From: Lachancea kluyveri NRRL Y-12651
Taxonomy: Eukaryota; Ascomycota; Saccharomycetes; Saccharomycetales; Saccharomycetaceae
DNA: 64,000 nt
Direction of reading: 5' to 3'
NCBI GenBank assembly: GCA_000149225.2
Contig: CM000694.1
Coordinates: 1,923,623 to 1,987,622 of the forward strand
A program made the translations under genes and the position numbers. Below the pieces are notes generated by a model. That model ran no database searches and had not been told where the DNA came from. It was given only the letters and a program-made list of their open reading frames with translations. This document shows, one piece after another, positions 41,898-51,746 of this stretch (positions are counted from its first letter, which is position 1; the number at the start of each line of letters is the position of its first letter).

Positions 41898-42573
41898 GTG
41901 ACCCGTCACACAATCATGAGATATTACAGTGAACCTGACCTAGACTGATTTTAAATAGAACGATGATAAAAAGTAAATTATATACTTATAACATGACTTT
42001 TTTATTTGTGAATAATGATTACTCCATATTTAAGGAAGAAAGCAAGGTGGAAGGAAATGAATAAGTTTTTCCCCTACCACTAGTGTTTATGGTTGGTTCA
42101 GGACAGTATTGATTATGTATTTTTACCTCTAATAGCATTTACGAAAGTAACTCAACATCACTGTTTTGCATAGGATATCGATAACCAGCTTTGACCTAGC
42201 CCCATGAGCTGTATTTAACAAAGGGTTTTGCCGCATATTCCTTGAACAGAAAAAATAGTTAGCTGAATCCTGTGTTAACTAAAATATCTGGGCTTTTATC
42301 TGTATTGAATATTTAAGAGGGTTCAGAACGCCTGTAAGTGTCCTACTAAAACATATATCTAATGTGGCTCATTCTGATAAATGGGGCAGCTTTTTTTGTT
42401 ACGTGAGGAAGAGATTATTTAGGTGGAAGCATAAGATGTCCGACCGATGCATCTTCGAAATTCGTTCGAAGTATTGAAAAAAAAAAGATGTACTCTGGGT
42501 AGACAGCATTAAAATAATAAAAAGAGTATTACATATTCTATAAATTTTAAAATAAAATAAAACGTTTCTCGAG
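41898..42573. other. Convergent gap ERG26 to mannosyltransferase gene
   Basis: 676 bp, AT-rich, with no gene seen; long for a convergent gap. It is close to the right-hand breakpoint of the proposed inversion. Confidence 0.55.
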
Positions 42574-44799
42574 TTATTGAATACTGAACTCCCAGGTTGT
42601 CTTACGCAGAAATTCCACCCTTTCGTCAATATATTTGCACATGTTTTCAACGGCAACAGTAGGGTTATCAGCTTTGGAAACTTGAGTTTTTAAGTATTTA
42701 AAGTTTTTGTAGTTTTCTTTGTCCCCAGAACATAGAAATTCTTGGAACACTGCCCAATTCGCTAGCTCCAAGTCGTAATTGGTAACCTTTGGGAAAGCTG
42801 AGTTGTATATTCTGTAATGTCCTGAAAGCTTGGATGAAGGGCTGTCCTTATCACCACGAAGTTTCTTTGCCCTTTTCCCGTCATATTTGAAGTCTTCATC
42901 TTGGGAAATCACCCAAGGATCATACTTTGGTAAATGGGAGTGGATGAATGACACTTCGGTAGAGTCAAAGTATTCCAGGTAATCGTTGAGAGAGTAATGT
43001 CCACGAAGACTCTCGTAGAATTTCTTGTACAAGTCATCTTCGTTGTTAAATTCATCTTTGTGCTCTTGGCGAAATTTATCCAGCCTTTTTTTGATATCCT
43101 TAGGAATCGCACTTTGGGCTTCCTTAAGCCTTTCATGGTCCTCAATGTAATTACTCTGAAGCATTGCCACACCACGGTACTTTTTATTCTTAACCTCAGC
43201 TATTATGTCATCAGGATTGTCATCGATTGAAATTTCAAATTCATCACACCAGTGGCCTTGGACTCTAACAGGAGTTTGGATTTGATGATAACTGCCAGAC
43301 TCTGATGGGTGTGTCACGTGAGCAGCAGCAATAAAAGTATCTTTATCACCCTCGCCTGCATAGCCTTGACCTAAAAGGGGATAGTAAAAAGATGGTCCAT
43401 TGTAGTTGTAGTAACAGCTCAATAAGAGAGTGTCCAAATGCTTCTGTTTATCGACCAACAACTGACCGGATTCGGTAGAAATATCCGGGATACTATTGGC
43501 TAAATCATGGAACGGAATACTGTCATCATCATTATCGCGATAAACCTCTGGGGGCGTGACATTATCAATGGAGTACCTGATAGATTCATTACGGTTAACG
43601 TCAATACCTATGATCTCGTAAAACTTAGGGTGGTGTAACCTACGCCAGAAATCAGGCCAAAGTACAAGGCCTTTTTCGTTGAACACCGGACTATCAAAGA
43701 AGTTCTCAATAGAATTTACAACATAATTATCTGCATCCAACATCAACACTTTTCTGAAGCTAGAGACTAGTAGCGCCAAAGCTTTAAGCTGGTAGCCTTT
43801 TATATCTTTGAGTATTTCCTCTTCAAAAATATCGCTAAAAAAAACGCAACGCGTTAGACCGGTTGGATCTACTTTCGGCAAAACATTCTTACAGAATTCC
43901 ACATCTTCATCATCAGAAGGAGGTATCATAATTTCAACAGGTATAGAGCTTTGTAGTCGGTGACCTGAGTTAACACGGATAGCTTTAATAGCAGGAAGTC
44001 CGATCAATGAGAATTTACCGCCACCAACAATAACAATACCTTCGCCTTTGTAAGGGGCCTCGATACTATTGAAAGATGGAAGAATCTTAGTCTTAACAGT
44101 CTCGTAAAATCTGGTATGTAGGTCTTTTAACATATCACTCGTATCCTTAGGAATTTGAATACACTTGGACAACTCAGACTCTGACAGCTTTCCAAAATCT
44201 TTGATGTTAGTAGCGCCGATGTCCCCAATTTTACAGTCGGAACCCTTGGTCCTATCCAGTGTTCCTTCTGGTGAGTAGTCCTTAATTTCCTTTAAGATAG
44301 AAGTATAAAACGCCTTCAAGTTCTGGGCGTCGTTATGAGTTTCTTCCTTAGAGTTATCATCTTCTAAAGTCTCCTTTTCAGCCTCTCGTCCCCCTTCCAA
44401 ATCCAACTGATCATGACTTTCATATCCGTCTTCATCAAATGATTCTTCGACTCCATTATCAGGATGGTTCTTTGGCTTTGATATCGGTTCATAGCCTTCT
44501 TCATTGGCCTGCAATTGCTCACGATCGTCCTGGTCGTCCTGGTTCAAACTTTGCGAGTTTTGATTGAGGGCTGCACTATCCGTCTTTGGGTCATAATTAT
44601 AGTATCCCGCAGAATTAGATGAATTGTTCGATTTGTTATTAACAATAGTTGAGGTTGGGAGTGACGATAATTCTCCAATATTAGTAGAATAGATTGCATG
44701 CGTAGTTAAGAGCACAATAATTAATAAAGAGCAAGCTAGTCCAGCGAAAAAATATTTCTTAGTATATCTCCTGCTGAATAAATGATACAGCGCTCTCAT
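42574..44799 (-). CDS. MNN2: Golgi alpha-1,2-mannosyltransferase, Mnn2/Mnn5 type (GT71)
   Basis: 741 residues. Type II membrane protein: a short cytosolic tail, a membrane anchor (YFFAGLACSLLIIVLLTTHAI, residues about 16-37), then a long acidic Asn/Asp/Glu-rich stem to about residue 190 that makes it longer than S. cerevisiae Mnn2 or Mnn5. The catalytic domain has GIVIVGGGKFSLIGLPAIKA, the Asp-x-Asp in LMLDADNYVVNSI, and VLWPDFWRRLHHPKFYEI, all close to Mnn2. This family adds alpha-1,2-mannose branches to N-linked mannan outer chains in the Golgi. Which of the yeast paralogs it corresponds to is uncertain, so the symbol is by family. S. cerevisiae has no such gene next to VPS8 or ERG26. Confidence 0.85.
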   Translation of the reverse strand: MRALYHLFSRRYTKKYFFAGLACSLLIIVLLTTHAIYSTNIGELSSLPTSTIVNNKSNNSSNSAGYYNYDPKTDSAALNQNSQSLNQDDQDDREQLQANEEGYEPISKPKNHPDNGVEESFDEDGYESHDQLDLEGGREAEKETLEDDNSKEETHNDAQNLKAFYTSILKEIKDYSPEGTLDRTKGSDCKIGDIGATNIKDFGKLSESELSKCIQIPKDTSDMLKDLHTRFYETVKTKILPSFNSIEAPYKGEGIVIVGGGKFSLIGLPAIKAIRVNSGHRLQSSIPVEIMIPPSDDEDVEFCKNVLPKVDPTGLTRCVFFSDIFEEEILKDIKGYQLKALALLVSSFRKVLMLDADNYVVNSIENFFDSPVFNEKGLVLWPDFWRRLHHPKFYEIIGIDVNRNESIRYSIDNVTPPEVYRDNDDDSIPFHDLANSIPDISTESGQLLVDKQKHLDTLLLSCYYNYNGPSFYYPLLGQGYAGEGDKDTFIAAAHVTHPSESGSYHQIQTPVRVQGHWCDEFEISIDDNPDDIIAEVKNKKYRGVAMLQSNYIEDHERLKEAQSAIPKDIKKRLDKFRQEHKDEFNNEDDLYKKFYESLRGHYSLNDYLEYFDSTEVSFIHSHLPKYDPWVISQDEDFKYDGKRAKKLRGDKDSPSSKLSGHYRIYNSAFPKVTNYDLELANWAVFQEFLCSGDKENYKNFKYLKTQVSKADNPTVAVENMCKYIDERVEFLRKTTWEFSIQ

Positions 44800-44970
44800 T
44801 CTTTGCCAGAGACTTACACTTTTGCTCTGTTAAGACTAACTAGCACGCTAAGCTGGCAGGTTAAACATTGTGGTCGCCAAATAACAGTCAAAATTCTAGA
44901 TATCACTTAAGTCATTTTACACGCGATATACACAGCCCAATACGTATTATGGAACCGAATAAATTGTGGT

Positions 44971-47900
44971 TCAGTGCTGATCGTCCATACAAATTAAACA
45001 AGCATAATATCTTTCTGTCTGGCCTAAATTTGTCAAACACATTTGATGAAATCCATGATGACACTTGAACACTACTAAACCACAATCTTGCACAAAAATA
45101 TTTTCGTTAGGATCCTGCCTCTGTTTGCTCTCCCAGAGAGAGAAAACTCTGCTATCTAACCCAACTCCCCAAATTTTCTTGCCGCATACTTCGCATTCAT
45201 GGTTGTGAATGGACCAGCCATTTGAAAGCTTATTTTTATAGTTTTCCAGTATTTCAGATGATGAATCATTTACCATTTTCAGGATTAGCCTCTTGATGCA
45301 TTCTTCAATGGAGTATGCAGTAAAGATATCTTGCAATAAAGTTCTCATATCATGCAGTTTCATCAGTATGAGTTCTTGATTTTCCAGAACATCTGTTAAA
45401 ATGTCCCAAAATGGCTCTCCATTCTCTGTATCTTGCTGAAAATTTAAATCAGCCAATTTGACAAACACTTTTTGCAATGCAAGGTTACAGGTATTTTTGA
45501 CTGGTTGCTCTAATTTCCCATAATTTGCAATCAAGCTTACGAGGAATTTAATACAGCATTCATGTAGCTGCTCTTTATCCAGCTTGATGTTATAGCAAAT
45601 TTCGATGCCTAATTGGACGTATTTGTCGATCTTATTAGAATCATATGACTCGTTCAGGGAAATGCCTAACGCTTTCACAACTTCATTCATAGCCAAAGAA
45701 AATTTCCGTAGGCGTGTGAAGATAATAATGTTTCCTTCAAAATTTTCATGGTTTTTGAGGGACATACTAATCCTTTGGATATCGAGATTGTTGATGTCTA
45801 TCTTTTGGAGGCAATGATTGAGTGTAAGTTGGTCATTTTGTTTACACAGTAATTCGACGTATAGATACCCCATTTCTTTATTGATTGCCCGACAGGTTCC
45901 CTCCAGGCGAATTAGTTCGTCTAAATATTGCTTTTGCAAGTATTCGTTGTCAATGTCCAGTATGCTCTTATGCAGATCTGGAGCAAAGGTGTTAAACAAA
46001 TGAACGCATTCTTGTACGTGGTTCTCGATGAGCCTTTCAAAATTATTTTCAATAACACCGATAACAAGTTTTCGCTCTAAAGGTTGGCTTGCGGTATCTC
46101 TTAAACTCAATTCAACAGCTTCTAGTGAAGATAAGGGACAAGATTTACTTAGCTCGTCAGATCTTATTCTCAATTCCAAAAATTTGGAATATTGTTGAGT
46201 CTTCCTGTAGAGTGAAAAAAGAACACGATCAAAACCACACTCCTTGACGAAAGTGAGCAGATGGTCTGGTTTCATCGGCCTGTAATAGGTGAATAAAGAC
46301 TCTAAACTGCGTTGTGCATCATTTCTTAGACTCGAATCATTACAATTGCAGATGACAGATACTAGACCGTCTATTGTATGACCAGATAGTTTGATGAATT
46401 GAGGGTACTTAGGAATGTTTCGTGTAATAAAGATAGCAATTAACCCATTTTGTCTGCTATCCCTGTTGCTCTTCATAGCATCCAAAAGAATATCCACAAT
46501 GTACTGCCTATTGATTTTCATAGAGTAAGTATCCATATCCAAATCTTTTTCATTGAGAGAGCCGTTTTCCTCGTTTAAAAATGAATCTTCAAAAACCTCA
46601 TTTAACATCGACAAAAATCCAGCGGCATCGTATTTCAACAGTAGATTTAGATAGGGGAAGGCTGGTTCATTTGAATAATCGTCACAAGTGTAAAGTTTCG
46701 ACAAAGAATTCTCTGGCCATTCTATGGACGCACCACTGAAGATGACATAGAACAAATTTAGCTTTGCTTTCAACAAGGTTGCGGGCGGAGACACTAGAGT
46801 GTCAGTTGGATATTGCCTTCCGGTTAACACGAATGAAAGGTAATCAAAAACTTTGCCGACACTTTTGTCTGGCATGTCATTGAAAAGTAGGCATTTGTAT
46901 GTCTCTCCTTTAATCCTGTAAATAAAATCAATCAATGGAGTCATGTAATCTGTAAAAACCTTGTTCCACAAGTAAATCAAAACCTCATACAACTTGAACT
47001 CTTTGCATAATTTAACTGCAAGGTCAAGGTCTAAAAACTGAGGATCCAACATGACAATGAGGTCTTCGAGTAATGTATACTCCTCCTTTTCGGCGTAGTA
47101 GGTAATTATTTTTTTCAAAACCGATGGCGGGAGTGATTTTATGGCACCTTCTAGGATTTTATTGGATAAGACGTCATAAAATACATGAAGTTGCTCTTCA
47201 TTGAACAACTCCAAAGGTTCATCTAGGATAAAATTCACTTGCTCTTCAAGGCTATCACAAAAGAGATTGTCGACTTCAAGGATCAACGAAAACAAATTGA
47301 ACAGTTTTTCGTATCCGCATTCTTTTTTGTTCAACAAATATTTCAGACTGGCCAGGGACAGATTTCTAAAAGGTTGCTCCAGCTGTTTTTTCCTCTTTCC
47401 TAAATCCACTTCTAGATTGACAAATTGAGCGAGAGAAGACCCTGAACTTAGCAAAAATCCAACAGTTTCCAACGCTGGAATATAATTACCGTTTTGGACA
47501 TAATGCAGGATTACATCTGACCAAGATAAAAACTTGCCCAGCTTGAGAGTATATGAGGTGAGTAGAAATATTTGCCTTTCGAAACATGCAAAATGGCGCT
47601 CAGAAGGTGTGAGAATATCATGGGATAAGAGATCTACCTTGGCAATAGGCTCTAGCTTCTCTGAAGCAGTGAGCACTATGAGTTCATTGGAATTGGTAAG
47701 AATACCGATGAGATCTTCGCTTACCCACTGCACGTTGATGATCTCTTCCTGGCAATTCCATGTTTCCCTTTTTGATATATTCACAAGTTTTTCCTCGTTC
47801 ACCTTTTCACCTGTCAGTACAAAGACAGAAATGGACTTGTTAAGGCTATAAGCGACTTTTGTTCCGGAATGGCCCCATGAAATGTTCGCCCTAAAGGGGG

Positions 47901-48756
47901 AACTGATACCGCTATCATTTTTTGGAGCTTTTTCCAAGTATTGGGTGACCAAATGAGGATTCATCGATATCAAGGCAAAACTGTCCTGCGAAACCGTAGC
48001 CAAGAGGTGTAGTTCTCGTAAAATTTTGTTACCAGAAACTTCAGTTGCTGGAGATATTGCCGTCTGAAGGATTTGTCCCTCATTGGCCACATTCAAAATC
48101 ACCTTGGTACGGTAGGTTAGCTGCCATAGGTGGTTTCTAAAACCGGTGTGGTAGAGAACCGCCCCGGAATCATCACTGATTACCATGGCTGTATGTCTTT
48201 CCCCTACAAAACCTAACCCGTTGATGTTACAACCCTTGTGAGTTGTAATATTCAGTATTGGAAGCAATTGTCTTTCGTGAGATTCTCCACCATTAAGGTT
48301 CCAGATAAAGACGTCGCCGGATTGGTAGCTTGCTGCTACATGGGTACCATCGGAAGAGACTGAAATGCGTTCAACTGGTGACCTAAAATTTTCATCTTGA
48401 GGGCCCAAAATTGTCTGTAGAATTTGTTTGTGATTAAGGATGAGAATGCACGCCCTTGATGTACCCAGGGCAAAATAGGATTGAGCCGGATATATACAAG
48501 TGGCGCCACCATAAATGCTTAGCATAGGGTACACCTGTTGCAAGGAAGCCCAATTGACTGGGGTAATGTAGTTATCCGATGATTCGTCGAAGGGATTACA
48601 AGCGGAGAACGTCTGATGGACAGGAGAAGATGGAAATTGTGAAGTGTTAGAATTTGGCCTTGAACGGGTCGTCAGCCTTGTCTGAGCTCTCTGTTCCAAA
48701 AAACTAGGCTCACACGAAAGACCTGTGGCAACAGAATGTATAGACTCATCACTCAT
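44971..48756 (-). CDS. VPS8: CORVET tethering subunit Vps8
   Basis: 1,261 residues against 1,274. Vps8 is the Rab5/Vps21-binding subunit of the CORVET complex in endosome-endosome fusion. In order: a disordered N terminus, a WD40-like beta-propeller (about residues 60-400, with LSIYGGATCIYPAQSYFALG and VAASYQSGDVFIWNLNGG), a long alpha-solenoid, and a C-terminal RING-H2-like zinc domain from CEVCGKKIWG to YYACLICMDDQH, whose Cys/His pairs are all present. With EFB1 and TFC3 it matches the left flank of CEN1 in S. cerevisiae, although TFC3 has been moved away from it here. Confidence 0.95.
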   Translation of the reverse strand: MSDESIHSVATGLSCEPSFLEQRAQTRLTTRSRPNSNTSQFPSSPVHQTFSACNPFDESSDNYITPVNWASLQQVYPMLSIYGGATCIYPAQSYFALGTSRACILILNHKQILQTILGPQDENFRSPVERISVSSDGTHVAASYQSGDVFIWNLNGGESHERQLLPILNITTHKGCNINGLGFVGERHTAMVISDDSGAVLYHTGFRNHLWQLTYRTKVILNVANEGQILQTAISPATEVSGNKILRELHLLATVSQDSFALISMNPHLVTQYLEKAPKNDSGISSPFRANISWGHSGTKVAYSLNKSISVFVLTGEKVNEEKLVNISKRETWNCQEEIINVQWVSEDLIGILTNSNELIVLTASEKLEPIAKVDLLSHDILTPSERHFACFERQIFLLTSYTLKLGKFLSWSDVILHYVQNGNYIPALETVGFLLSSGSSLAQFVNLEVDLGKRKKQLEQPFRNLSLASLKYLLNKKECGYEKLFNLFSLILEVDNLFCDSLEEQVNFILDEPLELFNEEQLHVFYDVLSNKILEGAIKSLPPSVLKKIITYYAEKEEYTLLEDLIVMLDPQFLDLDLAVKLCKEFKLYEVLIYLWNKVFTDYMTPLIDFIYRIKGETYKCLLFNDMPDKSVGKVFDYLSFVLTGRQYPTDTLVSPPATLLKAKLNLFYVIFSGASIEWPENSLSKLYTCDDYSNEPAFPYLNLLLKYDAAGFLSMLNEVFEDSFLNEENGSLNEKDLDMDTYSMKINRQYIVDILLDAMKSNRDSRQNGLIAIFITRNIPKYPQFIKLSGHTIDGLVSVICNCNDSSLRNDAQRSLESLFTYYRPMKPDHLLTFVKECGFDRVLFSLYRKTQQYSKFLELRIRSDELSKSCPLSSLEAVELSLRDTASQPLERKLVIGVIENNFERLIENHVQECVHLFNTFAPDLHKSILDIDNEYLQKQYLDELIRLEGTCRAINKEMGYLYVELLCKQNDQLTLNHCLQKIDINNLDIQRISMSLKNHENFEGNIIIFTRLRKFSLAMNEVVKALGISLNESYDSNKIDKYVQLGIEICYNIKLDKEQLHECCIKFLVSLIANYGKLEQPVKNTCNLALQKVFVKLADLNFQQDTENGEPFWDILTDVLENQELILMKLHDMRTLLQDIFTAYSIEECIKRLILKMVNDSSSEILENYKNKLSNGWSIHNHECEVCGKKIWGVGLDSRVFSLWESKQRQDPNENIFVQDCGLVVFKCHHGFHQMCLTNLGQTERYYACLICMDDQH

Positions 48757-48860
48757 ATCCCTATTATTTACGTTGTATTCGTGTACTGCTTACATCTATG
48801 CATTATCCTCATTTAATTCGACTTTTTTCAACCTGACAAGTTCCTTCACGGAAATATACC

Positions 48861-48864
<4 letters not shown>

Positions 48865-48893
<29 letters not shown>
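48865..48893 (+). repeat. Homopolymer run of 29 A
   Basis: Uninterrupted A29 between the VPS8 start and the EFB1 stop, in the VPS8 promoter. Runs this long are length-unstable and exclude nucleosomes; the exact count may be a sequencing estimate. Confidence 0.9.
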
Positions 48894-48895
<2 letters not shown>

Positions 48896-49028
48896 TAATA
48901 CTGAGCAGGAAAAAAAAAGCTTGATCATACAATTATTAAACCATTTAATTCAATGAAGAATGTGTTATACAAAAAGAGTACGTATGTGGTACAGTAAGGA
49001 AACAAAAGTTACATAAGATTGAAACTCC

Positions 49029-49913
49029 TTACAATTTTTGCATAGCAGCAACATCGGTAGATTGGACGTGGTCTTCATCTTCTTCGATGTTTTGTTGAAG
49101 TTCATCCAAAGAGACCTTAGCGTCTTCAATAACCAAGTTGATTTGCAACTTCTTGATACCGAAACCGATTGGAATCCATTGGTGAGCACCCCATTGCAAA
49201 CCGTCCATCTCGATAGACTTGACACCAGCCAGTAATTCTTCCAAGTCGGTTTCGTCGTCCCATGGCTTAACGTCCAAAGTGACAATAGACTTAGCAGCTG
49301 GCTTTGGTGGCTTGGCAGCCTTCTTAGCGTTGTATTCAGCCAATCTTTGAGCCTTCAACTTTTCAGCTTCTTCATCGACCTCATCGTCGGAACCGAACAA
49401 GTCGACGTCTTCGTCGTCTTCTTCTTCTTCAGCAGCAGCAGCAGGAGCGGCCTTAGCAGCAGGGAAGGAGTCGAATTGAGCAGCCTTGGAAGCAATGTGG
49501 TTGAACCATCTGGAGAATTCTGGGTAGGTTTCTTGGAAAGCCTTGTAGACAGCAACGTCGGCTTGAGAGGCAGCAGTACTATATGAGAAGAGAATTGTTA
49601 GTAAATGAAAAGGAAAAAAAAACATAACAAAATCTCAACATCTCTTTCTACAACTGGGCAAATATACGTCAGAGTTGTAAATTGTAAGTTTACGTCTTCT
49701 TGTCACTCATTCCGGGGGTCTTACTTCCCGTCATAAACACGGACCAAAGAATATGATCATCATTCACACCCATGAAGCAGTAGAGAGGGAGAGAGAGTAG
49801 AGAAAAGTGGTACGTTAGTAGTGGAAAACATACCCTTCGACGTAGGACTTGTCAGCCAAGAAAGAGTTCAATTCTTTCAAAGTTTCGATCTTAGAGAAAT
49901 CGGAGAAGGACAT
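49029..49913 (-). CDS. EFB1: Translation elongation factor eEF1B alpha, with snoRNA-hosting intron
   Basis: Exons 49913-49834 (80 nt) and 49578-49029 give 209 residues. The 255-bp intron has GTATGT at 49833, branch TACTAAC at 49603-49597 and acceptor TATAG; the junction reads [18 protein letters not shown]. Exon 1 length and intron position equal S. cerevisiae EFB1. The protein is the nucleotide exchange factor for eEF1A. It has an N-terminal GST-C-like helix region ([10 protein letters not shown]), an acidic linker ([17 protein letters not shown]) and a C-terminal exchange domain ending [12 protein letters not shown] with the conserved penultimate Lys. Codon bias is strong. The intron carries a U18-type snoRNA. 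A second TACTAAC stands only about 14 nt after the donor (49820-49814). Confidence 0.97.
49665..49772 (-). ncRNA. SNR18: C/D box snoRNA U18 (snR18) in the EFB1 intron
   Basis: Box C ATGATGA at 49763-49757, box D CTGA at 49672-49669, and between them the guide TTGGTCCGTGTTT at 49747-49735. The guide is perfectly complementary to the conserved 25S rRNA segment AAACACGGACCAA and stands directly before a D'-like ATGA. S. cerevisiae snR18, which guides 2'-O-methylation at 25S A649/C650, lies in the same intron. The outer ends are approximate. Confidence 0.88.
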
Positions 49914-50408
49914 CGTTCTATATTTGTGTTTGAGGTTGAAGTAAGGATTCCTAGAACATCTTAAAAGGGAGAGAGAGAAGTAAAAGAAGAGAAGAGAAGA
50001 GAAGAGAAGAGTGTGAAAATTTTTTTTTGCTCGACGAAAGTTCTTGGACGAAAAACTGTCGAAAATTGAGAAAAAGAAAACCAAGAAGCACGGAGAGTCG
50101 TCATGCACGTTTATTATAAGTCACTACACACGGAGAATATATCAGCTGGCGGTTAGGGCTCCCCACGCCTGAGGGCGCGATGCGGCGCGGCGCGGCGCGG
50201 GAAACGAGAGACGAGGTCTCTGGGAAGAGGATTACCGAGTCACGTGATAAATAAGCAAAAAAAAAAAAGAACCAACTGTCGAAAGGTTTGTTCGTGGAAA
50301 AGCTTGTCTTTGATTATGTACGGGTTGGTATAGGGCCTCTTTGGCAAAAACAACCTTAATAAATTGTAGTGGAAATCACAGGTAAAAAGATAGTTCTATC
50401 CCAGACAC
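49914..50408. other. Divergent EFB1-SFH1 promoter region
   Basis: 495 bp. Contains a pentamer repeat (AGAAG)n at about 49985-50011, a Tbf1-type TTAGGGCT at 50153-50160, a GC-rich patch with (GCGGC)n at 50182-50200, and GTCACGTG (Cbf1-type) at 50239-50246. Tbf1 is known at snoRNA promoters in S. cerevisiae, which fits a snoRNA host gene; use here is inference. Confidence 0.55.
50182..50200 (+). repeat. GCGGC pentamer repeat
   Basis: Three and a half tandem copies of GCGGC in an otherwise AT-rich genome, inside the EFB1-SFH1 promoter. Confidence 0.85.
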
Positions 50409-51509
50409 ATGTCTCAACAGCTGCTGCCTCAGGCGTATCTTACGAACTTTCACAATAGAATTAGAAATGAGGAGGTGCCTCTTTTTATTACTGCACAGCC
50501 CTCTAGAGGACACAAGAGATCCAAAACTGTAGTCAACTACGCAGAGTTTGACAACGACCTGTTGGAAGAATGGGTCGAAGATGACAATAATGAAAACAAC
50601 GATAACGAAGAGGATGTTAAAGGTGTGGCTACCGGTGACGAAAACCCTAAGCCAAGTGCCAATGAACACGCTCTACCGGATTTGGACTCGCAGGAAGATC
50701 CAACCAACTTTCTCAAGTATCCAAAAATTAGAGAAACTTTCTTACAAAGCAAGATCGCTGCTCCGTATGGCTTAAACTTCCCCGAGGGATTGGCGACCGG
50801 CTCTTCTCAGGCGCCTATTCTTATTCCAATCAGATTGAACCTTGAACAAAATGGAAACAAAGTGGTTGATTTCTTCACTTGGAATCTGAACGACCAGTCT
50901 ATGACACCGGAACAGTTTGCCCATATTTACTGCCAGGACCTCGATTTTCCTGCAAGCTCCTCGGTGCATGGTCAAGTGGTTTCTGCCATCAACGAACAAC
51001 TACAGGAGTATGCAACCTTAGCCTCTGTCGTTGTGCCAGATTTGCACGTCATCATCAATCTAACATGCAACTTGGACTCTAAACTGTACGAAGACAACTT
51101 TGAATGGAATTTGAATGACAGCTCCTTAACACCGGAGCAGTTCTCCTCGATAGTGGTACAGGATTTGGGGTTAACCAGGGAATTTACTCCTGCGATTGCA
51201 CATGCGTTGCATGAATCCTTACTAAGGGTCAAGAAAGATTGGTTGGAAGGCCATTTGAGCCAAGACCAGGTTGCCAATGGCGCTGCTTTTGGGTTTTTGT
51301 CCGGCATTAGACTCGACCTGGATGCTCTAGGCGCAGGATGGTGTCCCAAAGTGGAAGTTCTGTCCCAATGGGAGATCGAAAAGCGTGAGATTGAAAAGGA
51401 AAGAAACTTGAGAAGGCTGAAAAGAGAAAGTGCGAAAGTGGATGATAGGCTAGCTAGAAGAAGAGTTAAGAGGAGGTTAGATGATTTAGAAACTACTATG
51501 AGGATATGA
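50409..51509 (+). CDS. SFH1: RSC chromatin-remodelling subunit Sfh1 (SNF5 family)
   Basis: 366 residues against 426, the difference being a shorter N-terminal linker. Sfh1 is the Snf5/INI1-type subunit of RSC, contacting the nucleosome acidic patch. The start [17 protein letters not shown] and [13 protein letters not shown] match the family. The SNF5 domain shows two repeats, [20 protein letters not shown] and [20 protein letters not shown], followed by [19 protein letters not shown]. The C-terminal basic segment ends [10 protein letters not shown]. Next to NKP2 here; in S. cerevisiae it lies beyond MMS22 at the other end of the same cluster and in the opposite relative orientation. Confidence 0.96.
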   Translation: MSQQLLPQAYLTNFHNRIRNEEVPLFITAQPSRGHKRSKTVVNYAEFDNDLLEEWVEDDNNENNDNEEDVKGVATGDENPKPSANEHALPDLDSQEDPTNFLKYPKIRETFLQSKIAAPYGLNFPEGLATGSSQAPILIPIRLNLEQNGNKVVDFFTWNLNDQSMTPEQFAHIYCQDLDFPASSSVHGQVVSAINEQLQEYATLASVVVPDLHVIINLTCNLDSKLYEDNFEWNLNDSSLTPEQFSSIVVQDLGLTREFTPAIAHALHESLLRVKKDWLEGHLSQDQVANGAAFGFLSGIRLDLDALGAGWCPKVEVLSQWEIEKREIEKERNLRRLKRESAKVDDRLARRRVKRRLDDLETTMRI

Positions 51510-51746
51510 GATCTCTTTTGCGGAGCCGTCAATTACCGCTATCGTTGTCACTATCACTATCACTATTACTACTATTATCGTTACCTTTTTTCTTATCTCT
51601 GTATCTCTTCCTTAATTCTTATTTGTATTTTTCATGTAGTCTATGTCTTTTTTTTTGTATTATATTACCGTACGAACTTTTGGACTTTCTTTTCCTTGAA
51701 TCGTATGTCCTCTCCGGATCTCTCGGTATGAGATATCCAGTGAAAC

